Shown here one piece after another: positions 1 through 6,597 of a stretch of 21,891 bases of DNA; position 1 is the first letter of the stretch, and every line of letters begins with the position of its first letter. Source of the DNA: Pseudomonadota bacterium. Its GTDB lineage: Bacteria; Pseudomonadota; Alphaproteobacteria; Sphingomonadales; Sphingomonadaceae. Made by a program: the position numbers and the translations under genes. The stretch spans positions 1-21,891 of the forward strand of contig JAKOWQ010000405.1 of assembly GCA_029781465.1 (NCBI GenBank), written 5' to 3'. The notes under the pieces are model-generated. The model had not been told where the DNA came from, searched no databases, and saw nothing but the letters and a program-made list of their open reading frames with translations.

Positions 1-1
1 G

Positions 2-7
2 TTAACC
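2..7 (+). promoter_or_regulatory. Possible CtrA half-site TTAACC at the window edge
   Basis: TTAACC lies at bases 2-7, about 125 bases before the pilin start. The full CtrA consensus is TTAA-N7-TTAAC, and the other half would fall outside the window. It is listed because three other gene leaders here carry TTAACC or TTAACG inside near-complete boxes. Alone it is weak evidence. Bases 8-131 otherwise hold the pilin leader and a purine-rich ribosome binding stretch near 115-125, with no promoter I would defend. Confidence 0.25.
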
Positions 8-131
8 ACAGGCGCAAGGGAAACCGCCAGTCTTGGTAACTATCAAGCATTTCACGGATGGGGGCATGCCAGCCATTCGACAGTGCCGAAAGGCAACTGT
101 TTTCGTGATTTGCTTGGAAGGGACCAGGTTC

Positions 132-638
132 ATGCGTAATTCGCTTCGTATCGCCGCTGTGGGCGCCGCGCTCGCTGCCGCTTCGTTCGCCACTTCGGCC
201 AATGCCGCCGCCACGGCGACCGCTACCGCCACTGCGGAAGTTCTTCAGACGCTGACGCTGACCGCCGATTCGGCGCTCGACTTCGGCCAGATCGCTGCCA
301 ACACCGGCGGCACCGTCACCGTCAACGCCAACTCGACCGTTTCCTCGACCGGCACGCTGATCTCGACCGGCACGCGCGCTCCGGCTGGCTTCACCGTCAC
401 CGGCACGCCCGATGCGATGGTGGGCGTGACCCTGCCGAGCAGCGCCGCGACCCTTGCTGACGGCTTCGGCAATACCATGACCGTCGATACCTGGAATTCG
501 AACCCCAACGGCGCGTTCCAGCTCAACGCCACCACTGGCGTGGGTACCTTCGAAGTCGGCGGCACGCTGCACGTCGCCTCGGGCCAGGCTCCGGGCACCT
601 ACAGCGGTACTTTCGACGTTTCGGTCGAATACCAGTAA
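132..638 (+). CDS. DUF4402-family pilin-like secreted subunit
   Basis: This 168-residue protein opens with a signal peptide (MRNSL, a hydrophobic Ala-rich core, then cleavage after the SANA/AAA region around residues 23-26). The rest is a single Thr/Ser/Gly/Ala-rich beta domain. The features ALDFGQI near the front and GTYSGTFDVSVEYQ at the C-terminus are typical of DUF4402 proteins. The mature part has no cysteine, so it lacks the disulfide of classical type 1 pilins. DUF4402 proteins resemble subunits of alternative chaperone-usher fibres, and the next two genes are a PapD-like chaperone and an usher. I therefore infer the major fibre subunit, exported by Sec and assembled at the outer membrane. 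The open frame extends upstream to 33, but ATG 132 gives a clean signal peptide and has the GGAAGGGA stretch about ten bases upstream. A terminator follows directly. An orphan surface protein of other function is the alternative. Confidence 0.82.
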   Translation: MRNSLRIAAVGAALAAASFATSANAAATATATATAEVLQTLTLTADSALDFGQIAANTGGTVTVNANSTVSSTGTLISTGTRAPAGFTVTGTPDAMVGVTLPSSAATLADGFGNTMTVDTWNSNPNGAFQLNATTGVGTFEVGGTLHVASGQAPGTYSGTFDVSVEYQ

Positions 639-664
639 GCGCCATTCCGCCCACGGGCGGGGCC

Positions 665-711
665 AAGCAAACGAAGGCCGCATCCGCATTGGTGGGTGCG
701 GCCTTTTGCTT
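665..711 (+). terminator. Rho-independent terminator after the pilin gene
   Basis: A perfect 9-base stem, AAGGCCGCA (674-682) with TGCGGCCTT (697-705), is followed by a T run. The arms are extended by AAGCAA (665-670) and TTGCTT (706-711). It sits 27 bases after the pilin stop and before the chaperone gene, so it should separate most pilin transcripts from chaperone and usher transcripts. Confidence 0.85.
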
Positions 712-729
712 GCCCGAAATGCGGTTTGG

Positions 730-745
730 TTAGCCGAAAATTAAC
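730..745 (+). promoter_or_regulatory. CtrA-like box upstream of the chaperone-usher genes
   Basis: TTAG (730-733), seven bases, then TTAAC (741-745) matches the CtrA consensus TTAA-N7-TTAAC with one mismatch. It lies after the pilin terminator and about 80 bases before the chaperone start, pointing toward that gene. I see no convincing -10 element at the usual distance. Regulation by CtrA is therefore inferred from the motif and its position only. Confidence 0.45.
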
Positions 746-775
746 CCTGATTTCCTAGACCCCAGGGGTATTCCC

Positions 776-796
776 GCAGGGTGCCGGTAACCCTGC
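776..796 (+). other. Perfect hairpin in the chaperone leader
   Basis: GCAGGGT (776-782), a 7-base loop, and ACCCTGC (790-796) form a perfect inverted repeat 27 bases before the chaperone ATG. No T run follows, so it is not a classical terminator. It could be a protein-binding palindrome or an mRNA 5-prime structure next to the ribosome binding site. Function unknown. Confidence 0.5.
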
Positions 797-823
797 GGCA
801 AGGTTTTGCCCTGGGGGTCCCAC

Positions 824-1654
824 ATGCCAGATTTCCGCTCCTTTCGCCGCTTCCTGACCGGAGCCGCCACGCTCGCCGGCCTGGCGCTTGCCGTTCCTGC
901 CCAGGCTCAGGGCGATCTGCTGGTCGCGCCGACCCGGGTGATAATCTCGGGCGGTGGCGGCGCCGAGGTGATTCTCTCCAACATCGGCAGCGAGGCAGCG
1001 ACCTATCGCATTGCGCTCGAACTTCGCCGGATGGACGAGGACGGCGACATCAACGACGTGCCCGATACCGAGGCAAATGCCACCGAGCAAGCCGGGCTCG
1101 GCATGGTCCGCTATGCCCCGCGCCGGATCACCCTTCTGCCGGGACAGCCGCAGTCCGTCCGGATCTCGATCCGTCCGCCCGAAGGCCTGCCCGATGGCGA
1201 ATACCGCGTGCACATGAGCTTTCGCGCCGTGCCTCCGGCGATCCCGGCCGAGCAGGCTGGCGCTACCCCGGCAACCGGGGTCTCGATCAAGCTGATCCCG
1301 GTCTACGGGATCACCATCCCGGTGATCTTTCGTAAGGGTCGCCTCGAGGCAACGGCCACGCTCGCCAACCCGCATCTGGTCACCGGCGAGCGCGGAACCT
1401 TCCTTGAACTCGACATGACCCGATCGGGATCCCGCTCGGTCTATGGCGAGCTGATCGGCAAGAACGCGAAGGGTGACACGGTCTTCGATCTCAAGGGCGT
1501 GGCAGTCTATCCCGAGATAAACCGCCGCGTCGCGCGGGTGCCGCTTAGCCCCGAACAGGTTGTCCAGCTCAAGGGACCGGTCCGCATCGAATATCGTGAA
1601 TTGCCCGAAAATGGCGGGCAACTCATCGCCGATGTCGCCACGAATATCAATTAA
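824..1654 (+). CDS. PapD-like periplasmic pilus chaperone
   Basis: The 276-residue product has a signal peptide ending near AQA-QG (residues 26-30). Two Ig-like beta domains of the fimbrial chaperone type follow. Domain 1 opens with LLVAPTRVI and a strand carrying VILSNIGSEAATYRI. It ends with the PGQPQSVRI loop and strand and the GEYRVHMSFRAV strand (about 125-136). Domain 2 runs from about 155 to the end. Such chaperones bind pilin subunits in the periplasm, complete their fold by donor-strand complementation and deliver them to the usher. ATG 824 is preferred over the in-frame TTG at 806 because GGGGG (813-817) is correctly spaced before it and the signal peptide starts cleanly. The gene stands 38 bases before the usher, with which it probably shares a transcript. 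The exact chaperone subclass cannot be read from sequence alone. Confidence 0.85.
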   Translation: MPDFRSFRRFLTGAATLAGLALAVPAQAQGDLLVAPTRVIISGGGGAEVILSNIGSEAATYRIALELRRMDEDGDINDVPDTEANATEQAGLGMVRYAPRRITLLPGQPQSVRISIRPPEGLPDGEYRVHMSFRAVPPAIPAEQAGATPATGVSIKLIPVYGITIPVIFRKGRLEATATLANPHLVTGERGTFLELDMTRSGSRSVYGELIGKNAKGDTVFDLKGVAVYPEINRRVARVPLSPEQVVQLKGPVRIEYRELPENGGQLIADVATNIN

Positions 1655-1692
1655 CATGCTGAAATTGCATAGGAAAGCCAGAAGCTGACGCC

Positions 1693-4404
1693 ATGGTGCA
1701 GCACCGCTCACGCCTGAGGCAGGCCGTCGCGACGATCGCGGCGGCTGTTGCCTTTTGTGCGGGCGGCGGCCTGGCCCAGGGCGAAGCCTGGCAACCAAGC
1801 GAAGACGACCAGCTGCTGCTCGAGCTGCGTTCAGGGCAGTACAGGCTTGGCGAGGCCATGCGTGGCTACCAGACCCCCGGCGGGGTTTGCGTTGATTTCG
1901 CCGATCTGATCCAGGCGCTCGACCTGCCGGTGCGGCTCGACAAGAAGTCGCGCCGCGCAACCGGTTGGTTTTTTGCGGAGGATCAGCGCTTCGTTCTCGA
2001 CAGGGAAGCCAATACGGTACAAACAGTGAACGGAATGCGTGCCCTGGCGCCCGGCGCGGTGTCCGACACGCCCGAAGGCTGGTGCATGAGCCTGCCCGCG
2101 TTGTCGGCCTGGATGGGCGTCACTTTCGAGGCCGACCTTTCCAACCTTGCGGTGGTGCTGAAATCGGATCGCAAGCTGCCATTCCTCGAGGCGATCGAGC
2201 GGAAAAGTCGCGCCGCGCGACTCCGCCAGCCCAGTCTGGCCGAATTCGATCTAGCCGGGATGCCTCAGGCGTCCCTGCCCTATCGTGACTGGCGTACGCC
2301 ATCGGTCGATATCCAGCTCCAGGGCCAGTGGAACAGCCGTGGCGGGGCGCAATTCTCGTACGAGGCACTGGCTGCCGGCGAGTTCATGGGACTGAGCTAT
2401 ACCGCGCGGCTCTCGGGATCGCAGTTCGGCGCCCCCGATAGCCTGCGGCTGCGCGCCTATCGCTATGATCCGGAGGGCGGGATGCTCGGGCCACTCGGCG
2501 CGACCCAGGTTGCGGCCGGTGACGTCGAGACGTTGCGCGGCGGGCTGACCGGCCAGGCTGGTTTCGGTCGCGGGGCTTTCATTTCCAACCGTCCGATCAA
2601 TCTTCCGGGCCGCTTCGGCCTGACGACCCTGCGTGGCACCTTGCCCGCGGGGTGGGACGCAGAACTCTATCGCAACGGCGAATTGCGCGCCTGGCAGGCC
2701 GATCGCGGCGACGGGCGCTACGAATTCAAGGATATCGAGCTTCTGTTCGGCCAGAACGACTTCGATGTCGTGCTCTATGGGCCGCAGGGGCAAATTCGCC
2801 ACGAACGCTCAAACGTTCCGGTGGGGATCGAGGCAATCCCCACCGGCAAGACCTGGTATTGGGCCGGAATCGTCGATGATGGGCATGACCTGATCGATTT
2901 CACCGGCAAATTCGCCGATCCGTTGACCGGGTGGCGGTGGGGGGTGGGTGTCGAACACGGGTTCGACAAACGAACCTCGGCCGGTCTCGAGTATCAGAGC
3001 CTGATGCTGACCGGCCGCCGCCGCGACTATCTCGAAGCCACCGTGCGCCGTTCGCTCGGCTCGATGCTGCTTGAGCTTTCGGGCGCGCAGGAGCTTGGCG
3101 CCGGCCGTGCCTGGCGCGGCGAGGCGCTGGGCAAACTGGGCCCGGTGCGCTTCGATGCGCAGGTTTTGTGGGTTGAAGGCGATTTCGAGAGCGAATTGGT
3201 CGAAAAGCAGCAGCGCAGCGACTACAGCTTGCGGCTGAACACCACCGTGCGCCTTGGAAACTGGAGTTTGCCGATCGAGGGGTCGGTGCGCCAGACCCGG
3301 TCGCGCACGGGCCAAATAGTTAACGAATGGTTAATGCGCGGATCGCTGCACATTCACCGCGTTTCGCTTGCCGCCGAGCTGGTTCATCGGGCCATTTCAG
3401 GGCCGCCGGCCACGTCATCGAACGAATCCGCCGGAACCACGCTGACCCTGATCGGCAATGCCTCGGCGGGAACGGTGCGGTTGCGCGGTTCGGCGCGGTT
3501 CCGGCTGGCGGACGGCGGCGACCCGCTGGTTCGCCGCGGGTTCGAGCAGGCCCAGTTGCTGATCGAGGCTCCGCTCGACAAGCGCTCGACGCTGCGCGCG
3601 GGTTACGAGTACGAGGCACCGAGCGCGCGTCATCAGTTCACCCTGGGTTATGTGCGCCAGTTCGACCGTTTCGCGCTGCGCGCCGAAGGCCGGGCGGACA
3701 ACCATGGCCGGGTCAGCGGCGGCCTCACCCTGGCCTTCAGCCTCGGCCCCGATCCGGTCGACGGGGGCTGGCGTGCTTCGCGCGAGCGTCTGGCCGAGTC
3801 CGGCCAGGCCGCCGTCGAGGTGTTCCGTGACGAAAACGGCGACGGCTATCGCCAAGCCGGGGAAGAAGCGGTCGAAGGAGTCACCGTCGAGGCCGGGTTC
3901 CGTCACTCGCAGACGCCCACGGCCAAGAACGGCCGCGCGGTGATCGATGGCTTGCAGCCTTATGTACCGGTGCTGGTCTCGATCGATACCGGCACACTGC
4001 CCGACCCGCTGCTTCAGCCCAAGAACCGGGGCATGGTGGTGGTGCCGCGTCCGGGCGTTCAGGCCAGCCTTGCGCTGCCGCTGGCGCCGACCGGGGAGGT
4101 CGAGGCCTATTTGCTCGGCCCCGATGGCGAACCGCGCGGCGGGGCGACGATAGAGCTGACCGACCTTGCCGGGCGGGCAATCCTGCGCGGCGTTTCGGAT
4201 TTCGATGGCTACGTGCTGTTCGATTCGGTGCCCTATGGCGACTACCGCCTGCAACTGGGCGAAGCGAGTGCGAAGGCGCTGGGGCTTGAAGCGAGGGTTT
4301 CGGGGGCGCTGCGGATCGACCGGACCCATTCCTCGCTCCAGCTCGGGCGGTTGCGGCTGGCTCCGGCCGCCGCGGCGTCGCAGATCGCCGCGAGCGCTCC
4401 TTAA
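1693..4404 (+). CDS. Outer-membrane usher of a chaperone-usher pilus
   Basis: The 903-residue protein has an N-terminal signal peptide (about 1-29). A periplasmic N-domain (about 38-160, motifs LLLELRSGQYRLGEAMRGY and VCVDFADLI) should receive chaperone-subunit complexes. The usher core includes INLPGRFGLTTLRGTLPAGW, then ELYRNGELRAW, YEFKDIELLFGQNDFDVVLYGPQGQ (about 300-370). A long alternating-strand barrel region follows to about 690. Near 707-735 is a Ca-binding, SdrD-B-like motif (VFRDENGDGY, GVTVEAG), and a second Ig or carboxypeptidase-regulatory-like domain lies near 800-870. Usher family members secrete and polymerise pilins through the outer membrane. The size fits the family. ATG 1693 has AGAAG about eight bases upstream, and AGGAAA lies farther away. 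The stop lies inside a 16-base palindrome. An internal AT-rich patch at 3316-3336 uses rare ATA and TTA codons and forms a CtrA-like box. Confidence 0.88.
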   Translation: MVQHRSRLRQAVATIAAAVAFCAGGGLAQGEAWQPSEDDQLLLELRSGQYRLGEAMRGYQTPGGVCVDFADLIQALDLPVRLDKKSRRATGWFFAEDQRFVLDREANTVQTVNGMRALAPGAVSDTPEGWCMSLPALSAWMGVTFEADLSNLAVVLKSDRKLPFLEAIERKSRAARLRQPSLAEFDLAGMPQASLPYRDWRTPSVDIQLQGQWNSRGGAQFSYEALAAGEFMGLSYTARLSGSQFGAPDSLRLRAYRYDPEGGMLGPLGATQVAAGDVETLRGGLTGQAGFGRGAFISNRPINLPGRFGLTTLRGTLPAGWDAELYRNGELRAWQADRGDGRYEFKDIELLFGQNDFDVVLYGPQGQIRHERSNVPVGIEAIPTGKTWYWAGIVDDGHDLIDFTGKFADPLTGWRWGVGVEHGFDKRTSAGLEYQSLMLTGRRRDYLEATVRRSLGSMLLELSGAQELGAGRAWRGEALGKLGPVRFDAQVLWVEGDFESELVEKQQRSDYSLRLNTTVRLGNWSLPIEGSVRQTRSRTGQIVNEWLMRGSLHIHRVSLAAELVHRAISGPPATSSNESAGTTLTLIGNASAGTVRLRGSARFRLADGGDPLVRRGFEQAQLLIEAPLDKRSTLRAGYEYEAPSARHQFTLGYVRQFDRFALRAEGRADNHGRVSGGLTLAFSLGPDPVDGGWRASRERLAESGQAAVEVFRDENGDGYRQAGEEAVEGVTVEAGFRHSQTPTAKNGRAVIDGLQPYVPVLVSIDTGTLPDPLLQPKNRGMVVVPRPGVQASLALPLAPTGEVEAYLLGPDGEPRGGATIELTDLAGRAILRGVSDFDGYVLFDSVPYGDYRLQLGEASAKALGLEARVSGALRIDRTHSSLQLGRLRLAPAAAASQIAASAP
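3319..3334 (-). promoter_or_regulatory. Exact CtrA consensus box inside the usher gene
   Basis: On the minus strand the bases read TTAA, seven bases, TTAAC, which matches the consensus without mismatch. It also contains the TTAACCAT core known from Rhizobiales CtrA targets. On the plus strand it reads TTAA-N7-TTAA. The codons used (ATA just upstream at 3316, TTA at 3331) are unusual for this GC-rich gene. No promoter or gene downstream on the minus strand is evident, so function is uncertain. Confidence 0.4.
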
Positions 4405-4416
4405 CCGCACGGTTAA
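4401..4416. repeat. 16-base palindrome at the usher stop and upstream of the acyl-CoA dehydrogenase
   Basis: TTAACCG, CA, CGGTTAA is a perfect inverted repeat. It contains the usher TAA stop (4402-4404) and ends seven bases before the putative -35 of the next gene. The 2-base spacer and missing T run argue against a terminator. The position suggests an operator for the downstream promoter. The two TTAA halves are eight bases apart, one more than the CtrA consensus. Confidence 0.5.
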
Positions 4417-4422
4417 ATCCGC

Positions 4423-4450
4423 TTGACCCCCGCAGCGGCGGGCCTATCGC
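4423..4450 (+). promoter_or_regulatory. Putative sigma-70 promoter of the acyl-CoA dehydrogenase gene
   Basis: TTGACC (4423-4428) and TATCGC (4445-4450) are separated by 16 bases. A strong ribosome binding site AGGAGG (4467-4472) lies 10 bases before the ATG at 4483. This gives a leader of roughly 25 bases. Confidence 0.5.
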
Positions 4451-4482
4451 TCTTGTCCTGCAATTCAGGAGGGGGATAGCCC

Positions 4483-5637
4483 ATGTCGCTCGATCGGCTC
4501 AGCCGCACTTGTTACACCGAAGATCACGAGGCGTTCCGCGATACGGTGCGCCGTTTCGTCGCCGCCGAGCTCGAACCCAATGCCGCACGGTGGGACGAGG
4601 ACGGGATCGTCCCGCGCGAGGCCTGGCCCAAGGCCGGGGAACTGGGGCTGCTGTGCCCCACGGTGCCCGAGGCCTACGGCGGTCTGGGGCTCGATTTTGG
4701 CTACAACGCGATCATCGACGAGGAGATCGGCTACGGCACCGACGTGGCGACCGGCTTCTCACTCCAGTCGGACATCGTCGCCAACTACATCATCCAGTAC
4801 GGTTCGGAGGAGCAGAAGCAGACCTGGCTCCCCAAGATGGTCTCGGGCGAAGTGATTACCGCGATCGCGATGACCGAACCGGGAACCGGATCGGATCTTC
4901 AGGGGCTGCGCACAACGGCCCGCAAGGATGGCAACCACTACGTCATCAACGGCAGCAAGACCTATATCACCAACGGGCAAAACGCCGATCTGGTGCTGGT
5001 CTGCTGCAAGACCGATACCGAGGTACAGCCGGCATGGAAGGGGGTGTCGATTGTGCTGGTCGAGGCCGACCGGGCAGGGTTCAAGCGCGGGCGCAATCTC
5101 GACAAGGTCGGGCTCGATGCCGCCGATACCTCGGAGCTGTTCTTCGAGGATGTGCGGGTGCCGATTACCAACTGCCTGGGCGAGGAGGGCAAGGGCTTCA
5201 TCTATCTGATGAGCGAGCTGCCGCAGGAAAGGCTCTCGATCGCGGTCGGCGCCCAGGCCGCGGCGCAGCGCGCCTTCGATCAGACGGTCGAGTTTTGCCG
5301 CGAGCGCAAGGCCTTCGGGCAGGCGGTGCTCGATTTCCAGAACACGCGCTTCGTGCTGGCGGATCTCAAGACCAAGCTCCAGGTCGGCTGGGCCCATCTC
5401 GACTGGGCAATCGCCCGCCACAACGCCAAGGAGCTGACCCCGCAGGAAGCCTCGGGCGCCAAGCTGTGGCACACCGAGCTTCAGGGCGAAGTGGTCGACA
5501 AGTGCCTCCAGCTTCACGGCGGTGCGGGCTATATGAACGAATACCCAATCGCCAAGCAGTGGCGCGGCGCGCGGGTTACCCGGATCTTCGGCGGGACCAA
5601 CGAAATCATGAAAGAACTGATCGGGCGTTCGCTCTAG
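4483..5637 (+). CDS. Acyl-CoA dehydrogenase, long-chain (LCAD-like) type
   Basis: This 384-residue FAD enzyme is of normal length for the family and should introduce the alpha-beta double bond into acyl-CoA, passing electrons to electron-transfer flavoprotein. N-terminal helical domain about 1-125. The signature ITAIAMTEPGTGSDL is at 125-139 and the FAD contact YITNG at 161-165. The C-terminal helical domain holds RKAFGQ (275-280) and CLQLHGGAGY (341-350). The usual catalytic position at the C-terminus reads FGGTNE (369-374) where most members have YEGT. Instead Glu249 in ELPQERL matches the base position of mammalian LCAD and isovaleryl-CoA dehydrogenase, and the ending GGTNEIMKELI is LCAD-like. 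It stands alone between the usher and a bidirectional terminator, with its own promoter. Long or branched chain substrates are likely, but the exact substrate cannot be told. Confidence 0.92.
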   Translation: MSLDRLSRTCYTEDHEAFRDTVRRFVAAELEPNAARWDEDGIVPREAWPKAGELGLLCPTVPEAYGGLGLDFGYNAIIDEEIGYGTDVATGFSLQSDIVANYIIQYGSEEQKQTWLPKMVSGEVITAIAMTEPGTGSDLQGLRTTARKDGNHYVINGSKTYITNGQNADLVLVCCKTDTEVQPAWKGVSIVLVEADRAGFKRGRNLDKVGLDAADTSELFFEDVRVPITNCLGEEGKGFIYLMSELPQERLSIAVGAQAAAQRAFDQTVEFCRERKAFGQAVLDFQNTRFVLADLKTKLQVGWAHLDWAIARHNAKELTPQEASGAKLWHTELQGEVVDKCLQLHGGAGYMNEYPIAKQWRGARVTRIFGGTNEIMKELIGRSL

Positions 5638-5658
5638 GAAGTGCCCGCCTGGTGAAAG

Positions 5659-5683
5659 AAAGGGGGGCAAAAGCCCCCCTTTT
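5659..5683. terminator. Bidirectional terminator between convergent genes
   Basis: AAAGGGGGGC (5659-5668), loop AAAA, and GCCCCCCTTT (5673-5682) with one further T form a perfect 10-base stem. A and T tracts on either side let it work on both strands. It lies between the acyl-CoA dehydrogenase stop and the stop of the minus-strand glycine-zipper gene. Confidence 0.9.
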
Positions 5684-5696
5684 CATGACGTCAGCC

Positions 5697-6467
5697 TCAG
5701 CTCCCGCGCACCCGCTTGTCGGGCACGATCTTGACCCGCTTGTCAGGCACCCGCTTGGGCACGTAGCGGTACTTGGGCTTGGTGGTGACATAGGTGACAT
5801 ATTCGGTGGTGGTGACCACCTCCTTGCATTCGCGCGCGCGCGGCGCGGGCATGGCCATCATCGCAACCGGCACCATCATCATCATCGGCTGATAGGCATA
5901 ACCATAGCCGGCATAGCCCTGCGCATAAGTGCCGGGGTAATAGCCTTGGTAGCCGCCGTAGTTGGTGTAGCGATCGAGATAGCTCTCGCACCAGTCGCGC
6001 GCGCGGTGCCGGTCCGATGCTGCGCCGATTGCCCCGCCCGCAACCGCGCCGACGGCCGCGCCGGCAATGGTTCCGACGGTGCGATCGCCGCGCCCGGCCA
6101 CCCGGTTGCCGATCACCCCGCCGACCACGCCGCCGATCACCGCGCCTGTGGCGCTGCCGCTGCCGCGGTGATTGTGGCGGCATTCGGCAAGCCAGTCCTC
6201 GCGTGCGCGCTGCCATGCCGCCTCGTCATGGCCGGGGCGGTCATAACCCATCGGCGCGCCCGCGGCGGGCTGGGGGGGCATCGGCGGCATGGCCGAAGGC
6301 GGCGGCGGCGCCCAATCAGGGCGCGGATCGACCGGCATTTCGCCATAGACGCGGCCCTCGGCGTCGACAGTTCCCGGTGGCGGCGGAGGATTCTGGGCGA
6401 AAGCGGGCGCGGCAAGGGCCAGCGCGGCAATTCCGATGAGCGGCAAACGAATATGACGAGACGGCAT
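5697..6467 (-). CDS. Glycine-zipper envelope protein
   Basis: The 256-residue protein has a clear signal peptide ending APAFA-QN (residues 21-26). A Pro-rich stretch (about 27-72) and a short helix with DEAAWQRAREDWLAECR (81-97) follow. Then comes a Gly/Ala/Val glycine zipper in two runs, TGAVIGGVVGGVIGNRVAG (107-125) and VGTIAGAAVGAVAGGAIGAA (131-150), of the 2TM or Rick_17kDa_Anti kind. Next are a Tyr/Gly-rich region (162-192), a Met-rich patch (194-206) and a basic tail with a near repeat VPDKRV (240-245, 249-254 approximately). Glycine zippers insert into or associate with the outer membrane, and the precise role is unknown. An AGGGGG ribosome binding site precedes ATG 6467, and a CtrA-like box lies 36 bases upstream. 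Cysteines at 97, 160 and 214 are unusual for a simple zipper protein. Confidence 0.75.
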   Translation of the reverse strand: MPSRHIRLPLIGIAALALAAPAFAQNPPPPPGTVDAEGRVYGEMPVDPRPDWAPPPPSAMPPMPPQPAAGAPMGYDRPGHDEAAWQRAREDWLAECRHNHRGSGSATGAVIGGVVGGVIGNRVAGRGDRTVGTIAGAAVGAVAGGAIGAASDRHRARDWCESYLDRYTNYGGYQGYYPGTYAQGYAGYGYAYQPMMMMVPVAMMAMPAPRARECKEVVTTTEYVTYVTTKPKYRYVPKRVPDKRVKIVPDKRVRGS

Positions 6468-6502
6468 GGGAAACCCCCTGGCTCGGCCGGGCGATTCCCG
6501 GC

Positions 6503-6518
6503 GTTAACCCGGAATTTA
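6503..6518 (-). promoter_or_regulatory. CtrA-like box upstream of the glycine-zipper gene
   Basis: Read on the minus strand it is TAAA, seven bases, TTAAC: one mismatch from TTAA-N7-TTAAC and oriented toward the gene starting at 6467. The sequence between box and start is GC-rich and shows no good -10, so promoter function is only suggested. Confidence 0.4.
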
Positions 6519-6566
6519 GCATCGTAAGACGCACGGAACCAAGCGTCTAAGCCGCCTAACTGCGAT

Positions 6567-6592
6567 ACTGTCCCGAATCGGAGCAGGAATGG
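6567..6592. repeat. Dispersed intergenic repeat, copy 1
   Basis: ACTGTCCCGAA (6567-6577), six bases, CAGGAATGG (6584-6592). Copy 2 at 17159-17179 has the same two blocks separated by one base. Both copies are intergenic, in the same orientation, and upstream of a minus-strand gene. Function unknown. Confidence 0.55.
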
Positions 6593-6597
6593 CCGGT

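Noticed and set aside
93..117. Possible sigma-54 promoter before the pilin (GGCA and TTGCT)
   Set aside because: The GG and GC elements are much farther apart than the fixed spacing sigma-54 needs.
2..232. Minus-strand frame of 76 residues at the window start
   Set aside because: It is antisense to the pilin signal peptide and repeats Ala/Val from its low-complexity codons.
6527..6548. Inverted repeat AGACGC-N10-GCGTCT between MsrC and the glycine-zipper gene
   Set aside because: The stem is six bases with a large loop and no T run, so I do not call a terminator or operator.
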